Source: Aerococcus urinaehominis
GTDB lineage: Bacteria; Bacillota; Bacilli; Lactobacillales; Aerococcaceae
DNA: 64,000 bases
Assembly: GCF_001543245.1 (NCBI RefSeq)
Contig: NZ_CP014163.1
Location: 1,160,387 to 1,224,386 of the forward strand
Direction of reading: 5' to 3'
The position numbers were made by a program, and so were the translations under genes. Below are positions 1-9,701 of the stretch, in pieces. The number at the start of each line of letters is the position of its first letter. The stretch's first letter is position 1. The notes under the pieces are model-generated. The model saw only the letters and a program-made list of their open reading frames with translations. It was not told where the DNA came from and did no database searches.

Positions 1-878
1 TCCCGGGCGTGGACAAAAGCCTGGCGTAGGTCTTGGTAACTCAAGTCAGGTTGGCAGTCCAGGCTCATCGTGACTTCTTTTTCGCTATCCTGGCTCAAGC
101 TTTGATTAACAAACATGGAGCAACGTAGGGCAGCTGGACCGGAGATACCGAAGTGGGTGAAAATCATATCCATGCGGTGGTTGATAATTGTCTTACCAGC
201 TGGATTCAGTACTTTTAAATCAATGTCACGCAGGGTCAATCCCTGGAGGGTCTTGTCTTTTATAAAGCCTTCCTCAGAAGTAATTGGAGCTTCGGTAGGG
301 TAAAGCGGGGTGATGTGGTGGCCAGCTTGCTTAGCCAGCTTGTAGCCATCTCCAGTGGTACCGGTTCTAGGATAGGACTTGCCGCCAACAGCTAGAATAA
401 GCGTCCTAGCCATTTCAACCTGACCACCATCTAAAACCACGCCAATTTGCTTGTCTTGATCTAGGACGAGGGATTTAACCTGAACCTTGGTCTGGACTTC
501 GATTTTAGCTTGCTTGATCTCCTCAATAAAGACATTGAGGATGGTTTTGGCCGAGTCAGTAGTGGGAAACATGCGTCCGTGGTCTTCTTCCTTGAGCGCT
601 ACGCCCCGGTCAGTGAAAAAGGCCATAATGTCGTAGTTGTCAAAATTAGAAAAAGCGGAGTATAAAAATTTTCCGTTACCGGGAATGTGACGAATGACCT
701 CATCGGCAGGCCGGTTGTTGGTGACATTACAACGGGTGCCACCCGTTAAAAGTAACTTTTTACCTAGACTGGGATTTTTTTCAATAATTTTAATGGATTG
801 AGCGCCATTGAGACTGGCAGAAACTGCGGCCATCAGGCCACTGGTGCCGCCACCAATGACAAGTACATCGTAGATCAT
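1..878 (-). CDS. Partial NAD(P)/FAD-dependent oxidoreductase, BaiN/HI0933 family
   Basis: The reverse strand encodes about 292 residues starting MIYDVLVIGGGTSGLMAA, a Rossmann FAD-binding fold with a GxGxxG-type motif. It is followed by the family's EKNPSLGKKLLLTGGTRCNVTN region. The reading frame stays open to the left window edge, so the C-terminal quarter or so is missing. The ATG at 876-878 has an AGGAGGC-type site just upstream on the minus strand. Members of this family (HI0933, YhiN, BaiN) are soluble flavoproteins of mostly unknown reductase function. It is divergent from the ABC exporter that follows. Family assignment is confident; the substrate is unknown. Confidence 0.85.
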   Translation of the reverse strand, partial: MIYDVLVIGGGTSGLMAAVSASLNGAQSIKIIEKNPSLGKKLLLTGGTRCNVTNNRPADEVIRHIPGNGKFLYSAFSNFDNYDIMAFFTDRGVALKEEDHGRMFPTTDSAKTILNVFIEEIKQAKIEVQTKVQVKSLVLDQDKQIGVVLDGGQVEMARTLILAVGGKSYPRTGTTGDGYKLAKQAGHHITPLYPTEAPITSEEGFIKDKTLQGLTLRDIDLKVLNPAGKTIINHRMDMIFTHFGISGPAALRCSMFVNQSLSQDSEKEVTMSLDCQPDLSYQDLRQAFVHAR

Positions 879-998
879 AGGAGCCTCCTTTATTTCCCAA
901 AGTATAGCATGACCAGAAATTTTTTTAAATAAGCTCTGGTTCATTAAAAGTTCAAAGAAAGATGGTAGACTATAGAAAACAAGAGAAAGGGGCATGAC

Positions 999-1697
999 AT
1001 GTATATTGAGCTAAAAGATGTCGTTAAGACCTATGGGGAGGGTCGGTCCCAGGTTGTGGCGAATGACCATATCTCCTTTGGTATTAACCAGGGAGAGTTT
1101 GTCGTCATTCTAGGGCCATCAGGCGCCGGTAAGTCAACGACCTTAAATATTTTAGGGGGCATGGATAAGCCAACCGCTGGTGAGATTTGGGTGGCTGGCC
1201 AAGACATCAGCCAATTAGATGATAAAGGTCTAACCAAATATCGCCGCGATAAGGTAGGCTTTGTTTTTCAATTCTATAATTTGCTACCTAACTTAACGGC
1301 ACTGGAAAATGTAGAAATGAGTGAACAAATTGCTCAAGACCCGATTGCTGCCGACCAAGCCTTGGCGTCAGTCGGTTTGGACCATCGGGCTAGCAATTTC
1401 CCGGCCCAATTATCAGGAGGCGAGCAGCAAAGGGTGTCGATTGCTCGAGCTTTAGCCAAGAATCCAGACCTCCTGCTCTGTGATGAACCAACTGGGGCCC
1501 TAGATAGTGAAACAGGCCGGCAGGTGTTGGATATCTTGCAACAGCAAAGCCGCCAACATCATACGACGGTAGTTGTGATTACCCACAACCAGACCATTGC
1601 CCAGATGGCGGATCGGGTTATCCATATTAATAATGCTAGGGTTGCGAATATTGAAGAAAATAGTCAGCCTAAGTCAGTTGCAGAGATTGAGTGGTAG
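999..1697 (+). CDS. ABC exporter ATP-binding protein, LolD/MacB type
   Basis: This 232-residue nucleotide-binding domain has Walker [10 protein letters not shown] (about 39-47), a Q-loop [10 protein letters not shown] (about 90-99), signature LSGGEQ (about 138-143), Walker B LLLCDEP (about 158-164) and an H-loop near VITHN. The [11 protein letters not shown] region and overall length match the LolD/MacB subfamily, which pairs with FtsX-type permeases. The stop codon is followed within three bases by the start of such a permease, so the two form one operon and one exporter. Typical roles are export of antimicrobial peptides or lipids, or cell-envelope signalling. No two-component system adjoins it, so the substrate cannot be read from context. 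Confidence 0.93.
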   Translation: MYIELKDVVKTYGEGRSQVVANDHISFGINQGEFVVILGPSGAGKSTTLNILGGMDKPTAGEIWVAGQDISQLDDKGLTKYRRDKVGFVFQFYNLLPNLTALENVEMSEQIAQDPIAADQALASVGLDHRASNFPAQLSGGEQQRVSIARALAKNPDLLLCDEPTGALDSETGRQVLDILQQQSRQHHTTVVVITHNQTIAQMADRVIHINNARVANIEENSQPKSVAEIEW

Positions 1698-1699
1698 TA

Positions 1700-4420
1700 A
1701 TGACTAAGAAAACTTTATGGAAAGATAACTTTAGAGAGATATCGCGTAATTTATCACGTTTTATTGCCTTGATGGCTATTATTATCCTAGGTACTGGTTT
1801 TTTCGTAGGTATTCGCGCAGCGGCACCGGATATGAAGGCTACTGCTGACCAATACTTTAGCCAACAATATTTACAAGACCTAGATATTCAGTCAACAGCT
1901 GGTCTCTATCAAGCAGATCTTGACCGCTTGGAAGAAGTAGAGGGTGTGGATTGGTATCCCTATGCCAGTGTTGACCGAGAGATTGCGGGTAGCCAAGAAC
2001 TGGTTCGCTTCTATCCCAACTTCAATGAAATGGGGGATATTAATCATTTTAATGTCCAGGAAGGCCGGTTGCCCCAGGCTGATGATGAAATTGCTTTGGA
2101 GCTGGGCCGTACCGACCATAAAATTGGTGACCAAATCACTCTGACTGACCTAGGCCTTGTTGATAATGACCAAGCACCACACTTGACTACAGATAAATTT
2201 ACCGTGGTAGGTCTGGTTAAATCACCTTTATATATTGATGAAACGGCTAGTCGTTTTACTAATATTGGTAATGGTCGGCTTAATGGTTTGGCGGTGGTCC
2301 AGCCTCAGATAATTGTAGGTGAGCTTTATACTAATATTGCTGGGCGGATTCCTGCTGCTGCTGATTTAGCTGCTTTTTCAGAGGACTATGAAGATTTGGT
2401 GGCAGACCGTTTGGCTGCCAGCGAAGCAGTTCTAAAGGATCGTCCTGACCAGGTAAAAGCCAACCTACAAGCTGATCTCGACCAGGAAATTGACCAAGGC
2501 CAAACCCAACTTGACCAGGCCAAACAAGCCTTGGCGATGACACAAGCACGAGTGGAACAAACGGCAGCTGCCCTTAGCCAGCCACAAGTTGCCTTGCCCG
2601 GACAAGATGTTAGTCAAGTTCAGGCCCAGCTAGACCAGGCTAGTCAAGCCCTGACCCAGGCTCAGGCAGAAGTCAACCAGCAAGAAAGCCAATTAGCTGA
2701 GGCGCGCCGAGAGGTAGCCCAAATTAGTAAGCCTAATTATATAATTAATGACCGAGAGAGTGTGTCAGGATATTATGAGTATGCCGACAATGCTGATCGG
2801 ATTGCAGCCATAGCTAATGTTTTCCCAATTTTCTTCTTTCTGATTGCAGTTTTGGTCAGTTTTACCACTATGACACGGATGGTTGATGAGCAGCGCACCC
2901 AGATTGGTACCTTAAAGGCCTTGGGCTACCGACCAGCCGAGATAATGACTAAATATGCCAGCTATGCCCTCTTGGCAAGTCTATTGGGTTCAATGATTGG
3001 TATTGGTGTGGGGAACTACCTTTTTCCTTATGTCATTATGTATGCCTACCAGACCATGTTTAACTTCCCAAGCTTTGTTTTTAATTTTTATTGGTTGGAT
3101 GTTTTACTAGCTCTAGTTATTGCGGTGATAACCACAGTAGGCCCTGCTATTTATACGACTTGGCAGACCTTACGGGAAAACACTGCTCAGCTCTTGCGAC
3201 CAAAACCGCCTAAGGATGGGGACCATATTCTGCTAGAAAAAATTCCAGCCTTGTGGTCTCGTCTCGGTTTCCAGAGCAAGATTACCTTGCGTAATATTTT
3301 CCGCTACAAGGGTCGCAATGCCATGACAGTTATTGGCATAGCTGGTTGTACCGCCCTAATTTTAACCGGACTGGGTATCTCGGATTCAATTGCTGGTTTG
3401 GCCCAGGCCCAGTTCTATCATTTTCAAACTGCCGATGCTACTGTATCCTTGCAAACTGACCTGGGTCAGGACCAGTATCAAGAGCTTATTGACCAGGTTA
3501 ATCAGGATGAGCGTATTCAAAATTACTTGGCCTATGCTAACCTGCGCTACCAGACTGATAGCCAGGGGGATGTGCTTAGTCAGGATGTTAATGTGAACGT
3601 GCTAGCAGATGACCAGGCTAATACCGATTTTTTCAATTTTGTTGATCCTAATAATCCAGATCAGACCTTAACTTTAGACCAGTCAGGGGCTATTGTGACA
3701 GAAAAGCTCTTAGACCTCTTAGACTTAGAAGTTGGGGACAATCTGGTGCTAAAAAATGAACAAGGTGAGGAATTAATAGTGCCAATTGCAGGAGCCAGCC
3801 TGTCTTATGTTTATCATGATGTCTATTTGACTAGCCAATTGTATGAAGACTTGACGGGTCAAACGGCTGCTAATAATCGTGTGCTCTTGGCCTACCAGGC
3901 TAATCTATCTACTGACCAGGTGGACCAATTAACTAGTGATTTGACGGCTTTAGCTGGGGTGGCTGGTGTTATTGATACGGACGAAATGGCTGCGATGTTC
4001 GACCAAACTATTGAGATGCTGGATATTATTACCATTGTCTTGATTCTGGCCGCGGCTAGTCTAGCCTTTATTGTTCTTTACAGCTTGACCAATATTAATG
4101 TATCTGAGCGGATTCGTGAGTTATCCACTATTAAGGTGCTTGGCTTTTATCCGCTTGAGGTTAGCATGTATATTTACCGGGAGACCCTAATCCTAGCTAG
4201 CGCGGGGATTTTTCTGGGATGGGGACTAGGCTATTTGCTCTGTCGCTATATCTTGTCTACGGTAGAAGTTGATTTTATGCGTTTCCCAGTGGCTGTTAAC
4301 TGGCAGAGCTATTTGCTAGCTAGCTTACTTTCTCTAGCCTTCTCACTGATTGTCATGATGATCATGCATGTGAAACTGAAAAGAGTAGATATGGTTGAAG
4401 CCCTAAAAGGGGTTGAGTAA
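1700..4420 (+). CDS. ABC exporter permease, FtsX family, two FtsX domains
   Basis: I chose the ATG at 1700 (MTKKTLWKDNF). A GTG at 1691 in the same frame overlaps the upstream ATPase gene. The protein is 906 residues: a short cytoplasmic start and one TM near 20-40, then a large extracellular region ending in a Gln/Ala-rich coiled coil (about 255-345, many LDQA-type heptads). A three-TM FtsX core follows (about 370-500), then another TM, a second extracellular domain, and a C-terminal three-TM FtsX core (about 780-900). This is the usual layout of the large DUF214-type exporters of Firmicutes. It is the partner of the ATPase just upstream. The coiled coil suggests a periplasm-like contact with envelope partners, which is inference. 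Confidence 0.9.
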   Translation: MTKKTLWKDNFREISRNLSRFIALMAIIILGTGFFVGIRAAAPDMKATADQYFSQQYLQDLDIQSTAGLYQADLDRLEEVEGVDWYPYASVDREIAGSQELVRFYPNFNEMGDINHFNVQEGRLPQADDEIALELGRTDHKIGDQITLTDLGLVDNDQAPHLTTDKFTVVGLVKSPLYIDETASRFTNIGNGRLNGLAVVQPQIIVGELYTNIAGRIPAAADLAAFSEDYEDLVADRLAASEAVLKDRPDQVKANLQADLDQEIDQGQTQLDQAKQALAMTQARVEQTAAALSQPQVALPGQDVSQVQAQLDQASQALTQAQAEVNQQESQLAEARREVAQISKPNYIINDRESVSGYYEYADNADRIAAIANVFPIFFFLIAVLVSFTTMTRMVDEQRTQIGTLKALGYRPAEIMTKYASYALLASLLGSMIGIGVGNYLFPYVIMYAYQTMFNFPSFVFNFYWLDVLLALVIAVITTVGPAIYTTWQTLRENTAQLLRPKPPKDGDHILLEKIPALWSRLGFQSKITLRNIFRYKGRNAMTVIGIAGCTALILTGLGISDSIAGLAQAQFYHFQTADATVSLQTDLGQDQYQELIDQVNQDERIQNYLAYANLRYQTDSQGDVLSQDVNVNVLADDQANTDFFNFVDPNNPDQTLTLDQSGAIVTEKLLDLLDLEVGDNLVLKNEQGEELIVPIAGASLSYVYHDVYLTSQLYEDLTGQTAANNRVLLAYQANLSTDQVDQLTSDLTALAGVAGVIDTDEMAAMFDQTIEMLDIITIVLILAAASLAFIVLYSLTNINVSERIRELSTIKVLGFYPLEVSMYIYRETLILASAGIFLGWGLGYLLCRYILSTVEVDFMRFPVAVNWQSYLLASLLSLAFSLIVMMIMHVKLKRVDMVEALKGVE

Positions 4421-4464
4421 TCACTCATATTAAGTGTGCTTTAGCTTTGAAAAATTAAGCTCTG

Positions 4465-4497
4465 AGGGTGTGATTTTTGTCGCACCCTTATTTTTTA
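4465..4497 (+). terminator. Intrinsic terminator after ABC exporter operon
   Basis: An 8-bp stem GGGTGTGA/TCGCACCC (one G-T pair) is followed by a T-rich tract. Confidence 0.8.
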
Positions 4498-4525
4498 TTC
4501 CCGGGTGGCTCTTAAGCGACCAGTA

Positions 4526-4555
4526 TTGACCTTTTTTTGAGGGGTGTGGTATATT
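4526..4555 (+). promoter_or_regulatory. Promoter of the small NfeD-like gene
   Basis: TTGACC at 4526-4531 and TATATT at 4550-4555 are separated by 18 bp, about 30 bp upstream of the coding start. Confidence 0.65.
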
Positions 4556-4584
4556 CACTATGAAGAAAAATGAAGGATGAGAAT

Positions 4585-4779
4585 ATGGACCAATTAGGAA
4601 TAGTGATTGAGCCTGTTTCTGCTGACCAGGCTGGAAAAGTAAGAATTATCAATCAAAATACTGCTGTTAGCGCTGTTGCTGAGGGCGCAGATCATGAATT
4701 TTTAAAAAATGAGTTGGTGCGCATCTGTCGTATCAAGGACAATGTTGCTTACTGCCAGCAATCTATGTTGGATTTATAG
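4585..4779 (+). CDS. Small protein resembling the NfeD C-terminal OB-fold
   Basis: The 64-residue product starts MDQLGIVIEPVSADQ. I chose the ATG at 4585 because AAGGATGA lies at proper spacing before it; the in-frame ATG at 4570 would overlap that site. The pattern G(I/V)VIEPV...GKVRI..QNTAVSAVAEG...LKNELVRICRI.DNVAYCQ resembles the OB-fold of NfeD-type proteins, here without the membrane part. It has two Cys residues and no signal peptide. It has its own promoter and terminator, so it is monocistronic. The fold assignment rests on pattern only and could be wrong; the function is unknown. Confidence 0.6.
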   Translation: MDQLGIVIEPVSADQAGKVRIINQNTAVSAVAEGADHEFLKNELVRICRIKDNVAYCQQSMLDL

Positions 4780-4792
4780 TTAAAGTTAGAGC

Positions 4793-4823
4793 GAAAATGT
4801 TGCTTGGATAGCAACATTTTTTC
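4793..4823 (+). terminator. Intrinsic terminator after small NfeD-like gene
   Basis: The stem AAAATGTTGCT/AGCAACATTTT has a 5-nt loop and ends in a T run. Confidence 0.85.
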
Positions 4824-4885
4824 TATTATTGGCTAAACAAGTGCTAGGAAAAAGCAAAATTTTTATAAACTTGATCGCTTATACC

Positions 4886-4914
4886 TTGCAAGAATTGTCA
4901 GAATTTTCTATACT
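4886..4914 (+). promoter_or_regulatory. Promoter of the liv operon
   Basis: TTGCAA (4886-4891), a 17-bp spacer and TATACT (4909-4914) lie 36 bp before the livJ start. There is no room for a long leader or riboswitch. Confidence 0.65.
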
Positions 4915-4949
4915 GGAAACTATGTTAAAAAAATTAGAGGAGACTAGCC

Positions 4950-6113
4950 ATGAAGTTAAAAAAATTAGTCCTACTACTCGCTAGTGTAGGCGTGCTCGGT
5001 GCTTGTGAAGCAGCGACACAAACAGTTAACAATAATCAAGATGATTCGGCTACCATTAAATTAGGTGGCAACTGGGAACTATCCGGTGATGTATCAGCTT
5101 ACGGGGTGGTACAGAATAATGCGATTAAAATGGCTGTTCAAGAGCAAAATGATCGGGGCGGTATTGATGGTAAGCCGGTTGAATATATTGAGTTTGATAA
5201 TAAATCAGCACCAGAAGAGTCGGCCAATGGGGCGACCCGTTTAACTGATGTCGAGAATGTCTCTGTGATTTTGGGTCCAGCCACTACGGGGTCAGTCTCA
5301 GCACAAACTCCTTTGGCTACCAATGCGACTACGCCGGTCATCACAGCAACGGCAACAGGAGATGGCATCACTTTAGATCATACCGGTGAAGTATTAGAGT
5401 ACATCTACCGGGTCTGCTTCCAGGACTCATTCCAGGGGGTTGCCTTAGCTCGTTTTGCCAACCAACAAGGCTGGAAAAAGGGCGCTGTGATTATGGATAA
5501 TTCATCCGACTATGGTCAGAACCTGTCGCGGGAATTTACTGAAAACTTTACGGGAGATATTGTCGCTAATGAGTCCTATGTGTCAAAAGAAACTGACTTT
5601 ACGACTATTTTGACTAACGTTAAGAGTAAGGGCGCTGAATTTATCTTTGTGGCTGGCTACTACCAAGAAGCAGGACCTCTGATTAAGCAAGCTCGGGAAA
5701 TGGGCATTGATGCCGCGATTTTAGGGCCAGATGGCTTTGGTAACCAAGAAATTATTTCTTTAGCTGGGCCAGAAAATATGAATAATATCTACTATTCAGC
5801 CCACTTTGTCCAAGGAAAGGACATGACGCCTAAGGCCCAGGCCTTTGTTGATAAATATCGTCAGACTTATGGTGAAGATCCAGATATGTTTGCGGCCTTA
5901 GCTTATGACGCGGCTTACCTAGCTTTTGACGCTATTGACCGTGCTGATTCAGCCAATCGTCAAGCCATTACTGACCAGTTGGCACAAACCACTAACTTTG
6001 AAGGGGTAACAGGTACCTTCTCATTTGATGAACAGCATAACCCAATCAAAACTGCTTATATCCAGGAAATCCAGCAAGGACAAGTTGCTGGTACAACTGT
6101 GATTGAGCCCTAG
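4950..6113 (+). CDS. livJ: Branched-chain amino acid ABC transporter, substrate-binding lipoprotein
   Basis: This 387-residue protein has a lipoprotein signal with lipobox LGAC (Cys at residue 19). It is followed by a periplasmic-binding fold of the Leu/Ile/Val-binding class (KLGGNWELSGDVSAYG, then the GPATTGSVSAQTPLA and YDAAYLAFDAI regions). It delivers leucine, isoleucine, valine or a related amino acid or amide to the LivHM permease encoded directly downstream. The gap to livH is 14 bp and the five genes form one operon. Family and system are clear. The exact ligand is not, because some members bind urea or other amides, but no urease genes are nearby. Confidence 0.92.
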   Translation: MKLKKLVLLLASVGVLGACEAATQTVNNNQDDSATIKLGGNWELSGDVSAYGVVQNNAIKMAVQEQNDRGGIDGKPVEYIEFDNKSAPEESANGATRLTDVENVSVILGPATTGSVSAQTPLATNATTPVITATATGDGITLDHTGEVLEYIYRVCFQDSFQGVALARFANQQGWKKGAVIMDNSSDYGQNLSREFTENFTGDIVANESYVSKETDFTTILTNVKSKGAEFIFVAGYYQEAGPLIKQAREMGIDAAILGPDGFGNQEIISLAGPENMNNIYYSAHFVQGKDMTPKAQAFVDKYRQTYGEDPDMFAALAYDAAYLAFDAIDRADSANRQAITDQLAQTTNFEGVTGTFSFDEQHNPIKTAYIQEIQQGQVAGTTVIEP

Positions 6114-6127
6114 AAAGGTTGTAAATA

Positions 6128-7006
6128 ATGATTAATTTTATTCAACAATTAATTAATGGCCTGTCCCTGGGCTCTATCTATGCTTTGATGGCCCTGGGTT
6201 ATACCATGGTTTATGGGATTATTGGCTTGATTAACTTTGCCCATGGTGACATCTACATGGTGGGCGCTTTTGTTGGTTACGGACTAGTTACTCGGGTTGG
6301 ACTTGGTGTGTTTCCAAGTATTATTATCTCTATGATTTTTACCGCCATTTTGGGCGTGATTATTGAAAGAGTGGCTTATAAGCCCCTGCGGAAATCAACA
6401 CGAATTGCGGCCTTGATTACAGCGATAGGGGTCTCTTACCTCTTACAAAATGTCATGATTTACTTTATGGGTCCCGAAGTGAGGGCCTTTCCGACTGAAT
6501 TGAGCAACCAGCGTTTTAGCCTAGGCCCGATTTCCATTTCAAGCCAGCAACTCTTAATTTTTGGGGTGACCTTGGTCTTGATGCTAGCCCTACAATATAT
6601 CATTAAAAACACTAGGATGGGTCAAGCCATGCGGGCGGTCTCCGTTGATGCAGATGCTGCCCGTCTGATGGGTATCAATGTCGATTCTGTTATTTCTTTC
6701 ACCTTTGCCTTAGGTTCAGCTTTGGCTGGTGCCGGTGGTGTGCTAGTTGGTATCTACTACAACTCTATTTCGCCGCTAATGGGGGTAACGCCAGGGATTA
6801 AGGCCTTTGTGGCTGCCGTTTTAGGCGGGATTGGATCGGTGCCAGGCGCCATGCTTGGTGGCATCTTAATTGGCTTAGTTGAAACCTTTACCGCTATGAT
6901 CGGTTTATCGACCTGGAAAGATGCGGTTGTTTACTTTATTTTAATTATAATCCTAGTGATTAAGCCAACTGGCTTGCTAGGTAAGTCAAGTAAAGAGAAA
7001 GTGTAG
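6128..7006 (+). CDS. livH: Branched-chain amino acid ABC transporter permease LivH
   Basis: This 292-residue integral membrane protein begins QQLINGLSLGSIYALMALGYTMVYGIIGLINFAHGD, the hallmark LivH start. It contains the EAA-like stretch RAVSVDADAARLMGINVDSVISFTFALG and a C-terminal KPTGLLGK. It has about eight membrane segments. It forms the transmembrane pore with LivM, which begins nine bases after its stop codon, and is fed by the lipoprotein LivJ. Confidence 0.95.
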   Translation: MINFIQQLINGLSLGSIYALMALGYTMVYGIIGLINFAHGDIYMVGAFVGYGLVTRVGLGVFPSIIISMIFTAILGVIIERVAYKPLRKSTRIAALITAIGVSYLLQNVMIYFMGPEVRAFPTELSNQRFSLGPISISSQQLLIFGVTLVLMLALQYIIKNTRMGQAMRAVSVDADAARLMGINVDSVISFTFALGSALAGAGGVLVGIYYNSISPLMGVTPGIKAFVAAVLGGIGSVPGAMLGGILIGLVETFTAMIGLSTWKDAVVYFILIIILVIKPTGLLGKSSKEKV

Positions 7007-7015
7007 GTGGTAAAT

Positions 7016-7981
7016 ATGAAAAAACGTTCTTGGTTTGAAAATTTCTTTACACCTGCGACTAATAGTTGGTTAGTTAGTATTCTAGCTCTATTCACTATTA
7101 TTATTACCATCTACCTAACTGGTAATATGACGACTTATAACCAAAATATTATGATTACTATTGGTATCAATATGATTTTGGCAATTGGTCTTAACTTAGT
7201 TGTGGGTTACTCCGGCCAGTTCTCCTTGGGTCATGCTGGTTTTATGGCAATTGGCGCCTATGCTGGTGCTATTACCTCTATGAAAGTCCCTGGCCTGATG
7301 GGTATGTATCTGGGCATGATAGTAGGGGCGGTCCTAGCGGCCATTGTCGCCTTGATTGTTGGTATCCCAACTTTACGTCTGAAAGGGGACTACTTGGCTA
7401 TTGCTACTTTAGGGACTTCGGAAATTATCCGGGTAATTATTATGAACCTGGAAGTCACTAATGGTGCTGCTGGTCTAACTGGTATTCCACAAAATACAGA
7501 TTGGATTATTCTTTTCTGCTTTATTGTGGCAACCTCCCTAGTGATTTTAAACTATGTCAACTCTAGTCCAGGTCGTGCTACCATATCGGTGCGTGAAGAT
7601 GAAATTGCTGCAGAATCAGTTGGGGTAAATGCTACCCGGGCCAAGATTGTTGCCTTTGTGATTGGTGCTATTACGGCTGCAATTGCTGGTACCCTGTACG
7701 CTTCTTACTTTACTGTAATTACTCCGAGTCAATTTACCTTCCAAAAATCAATTGATATTCTCATTATTGTTGTTTTTGGTGGGATTGGTTCCATTACCGG
7801 CTCGTTTGTGGCAGCCATTGTCTTGGGCCTCTTAAATACAGTCTTGGCACCGTTTGGGCAGTTGCGGATGATTGTCTATGCCATTGCCCTGATTGTCATT
7901 ATGATTTTTAGACCAGCTGGTTTGCTGGGTGACTACGAATTTAGATTCAGCCGTCTCTTCAAGAAAAAGGAGGAAGTTTAG
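7016..7981 (+). CDS. livM: Branched-chain amino acid ABC transporter permease LivM
   Basis: I chose the ATG at 7016 (MKKRSWFENFF), preceded by AGGTGG; a GTG at 7007 in frame is less likely. The 321-residue membrane protein carries the LivM signatures GLNLVVGYSGQFSLGHAGFMAIGAY and ISVREDEIAAESVGVNATRAKIVAFVIG. A C-terminal FRPAGLLGDYEFRF follows. It pairs with LivH in the membrane. The gene is separated from livG by a single base. Confidence 0.95.
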   Translation: MKKRSWFENFFTPATNSWLVSILALFTIIITIYLTGNMTTYNQNIMITIGINMILAIGLNLVVGYSGQFSLGHAGFMAIGAYAGAITSMKVPGLMGMYLGMIVGAVLAAIVALIVGIPTLRLKGDYLAIATLGTSEIIRVIIMNLEVTNGAAGLTGIPQNTDWIILFCFIVATSLVILNYVNSSPGRATISVREDEIAAESVGVNATRAKIVAFVIGAITAAIAGTLYASYFTVITPSQFTFQKSIDILIIVVFGGIGSITGSFVAAIVLGLLNTVLAPFGQLRMIVYAIALIVIMIFRPAGLLGDYEFRFSRLFKKKEEV

Positions 7982-7982
7982 G

Positions 7983-8756
7983 ATGTCTTTATTATCAATT
8001 GATCACCTAACCAAACGCTTTGGTGGATTGACGGCGGTATCTGATGTGAGCTTGGATATTAACCAACAAGAGATTGTAGGTTTAATTGGACCCAATGGTG
8101 CGGGTAAGTCGACTCTCTTTAATCTGATTACCGGTGTTTATGTGCCAACTGAGGGGAGTATTGATATGCAGGTAGACCACCAAGAGGTATCACTAATTGG
8201 TCGATCTGCTGATAAGATTAATGACTTGGGCTTGGCTCGGACCTTCCAAAATATTCGCTTGTTTAAAGATATGACGGTTAAGGAGAATATTTTGATCGCC
8301 ATGGACAACAAGCAAGGGACCAGTTTAATGCATTCAATCCTGCGTACCCAAACCTATTATGATAACCGTGACAAGTTACACCATAAGGCTGACCAACTAT
8401 TAGAACACTTCGGTTTAGCTGATGAGGCTAATAATAAGGCTAAAAATTTAGCTTATGGCCAGCAGCGGCGCTTGGAGATTGTTCGAGCTTTGGCAACAGA
8501 ACCTAAGATTATTTTCTTAGATGAGCCAGCGGCTGGGATGAATCCTAACGAGACCCAGGAACTTTTGGACCTGATTCGAATGATTCGTGATGAATTCAAG
8601 GTCACGGTCGTCTTAATTGAGCACGACATGTCCTTAGTCATGAAGGTATGCGAGCGCATCTATGTCTTGGAATACGGCCGCTTAATTGCGGAAGGTAGTC
8701 CCCATGAAATTCAAAATAACCAGGCTGTAATCAACGCCTACCTAGGAGGTGCTTAG
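7983..8756 (+). CDS. livG: Branched-chain amino acid ABC transporter ATPase LivG
   Basis: The start is ATG 7983 ([15 protein letters not shown]), preceded by AAAGGAGGAAG located in the end of livM. The 257-residue ATPase has Walker A GPNGAGKS (about 36-43), the LivG-type signature [11 protein letters not shown], Walker [14 protein letters not shown] and the H-loop LIEHDMSLV. The [11 protein letters not shown] sequence and the GMNPNE motif are typical of LivG. It is one of the two ATPases that power LivHM. Confidence 0.95.
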   Translation: MSLLSIDHLTKRFGGLTAVSDVSLDINQQEIVGLIGPNGAGKSTLFNLITGVYVPTEGSIDMQVDHQEVSLIGRSADKINDLGLARTFQNIRLFKDMTVKENILIAMDNKQGTSLMHSILRTQTYYDNRDKLHHKADQLLEHFGLADEANNKAKNLAYGQQRRLEIVRALATEPKIIFLDEPAAGMNPNETQELLDLIRMIRDEFKVTVVLIEHDMSLVMKVCERIYVLEYGRLIAEGSPHEIQNNQAVINAYLGGA

Positions 8757-8757
8757 G

Positions 8758-9468
8758 ATGACCATGTTACAAGTAGATAATATCCACGTCGCCTATGGTA
8801 TGATTGAAGCCATCAAGGGCCTGAGCTTTGAAGTCAAAGAGGGGGAAATTGTTTCCCTGATCGGTTCTAACGGTGCCGGTAAGACCACCACTTTGAAGAC
8901 CATTTCTGGTCTCATGCGGCCTAAAGCAGGAGAAATTTTCTATCGCGGGCAATCCCTTAATCACATGTCCACCATGGATATTGTTAAAAAGGGTATTTGC
9001 CAGGTGCCTGAGGGCCGCCATGTTTTTCCTGGTATGACTGTTAAAGAAAACTTACTCATGGGTGCCTTTACCCGTAAGGAACGCGACCACTTAGATTCTG
9101 AAATGGCAGGTCTCTTTGAGTACTTCCCAATTCTAAAAGAGCGGATTAACCAGGATGCAGCGACCTTGTCTGGTGGTGAGCAGCAAATGTTGGTAATGGC
9201 CCGTGCCTTAATGGGGAAACCCCGCTTGCTTCTTCTGGATGAACCATCTATGGGCTTGGCGCCTTTATATATCAAGCAAATTTTTGAAATTATTAAAGAA
9301 ATCCATCAAATGGGTGTGACTGTCCTCTTAATTGAGCAGAATGCCAAGGCAGCCTTGGAAATTTCTGACCGGGCTTACGTACTAGAGACCGGCAAATTAA
9401 TTGCTGAGGGTACTGGCTTGGAATTATTAGATTCTGAAGCAGTACAAAAAGCCTACCTGGGCGGCTAA
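8758..9468 (+). CDS. livF: Branched-chain amino acid ABC transporter ATPase LivF
   Basis: The ATG at 8758 (MTMLQVDNIHVAYG) follows AGGAGGTG at good spacing; the upstream GTG at 8749 overlaps livG. The 236-residue ATPase has Walker A GSNGAGKT (about 36-43), signature LSGGEQQML, Walker B LLLLDEPSMGLAP and H-loop LIEQNAKAAL. The EGRHVFPGMTV and SMGLAP motifs identify LivF. It is the last gene of the liv operon, which ends in a strong terminator. Confidence 0.95.
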   Translation: MTMLQVDNIHVAYGMIEAIKGLSFEVKEGEIVSLIGSNGAGKTTTLKTISGLMRPKAGEIFYRGQSLNHMSTMDIVKKGICQVPEGRHVFPGMTVKENLLMGAFTRKERDHLDSEMAGLFEYFPILKERINQDAATLSGGEQQMLVMARALMGKPRLLLLDEPSMGLAPLYIKQIFEIIKEIHQMGVTVLLIEQNAKAALEISDRAYVLETGKLIAEGTGLELLDSEAVQKAYLGG

Positions 9469-9486
9469 ATATATTGAAGCAGAACG

Positions 9487-9517
9487 GACTAGCTTGGATA
9501 AGCTAGTCTATTTTTTT
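9487..9517 (+). terminator. Terminator of the liv operon
   Basis: A perfect 9-bp stem GACTAGCTT/AAGCTAGTC with a 4-nt loop is followed by seven T residues. Confidence 0.92.
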
Positions 9518-9701
9518 GTTTGCCTGGGTCCTTGAGCATGTTGCTGGTTAGAATCGGCTAGTTAATTACAAACCACGATTTCGAGTCAAGGTCAACCTAG
9601 CTAACAGTTCCAGGCATAAATTTCTTAAAATAAAAGCTGGAATTAGTTTTTCGTCATGCAATCATGGTATGATAGACTGTGAATTTTAGGGGGGTGACAC
9701 T

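Noticed and set aside
4793-4950. Riboswitch before the liv operon
   Set aside because: The promoter at 4886-4914 leaves under 40 nt of leader.
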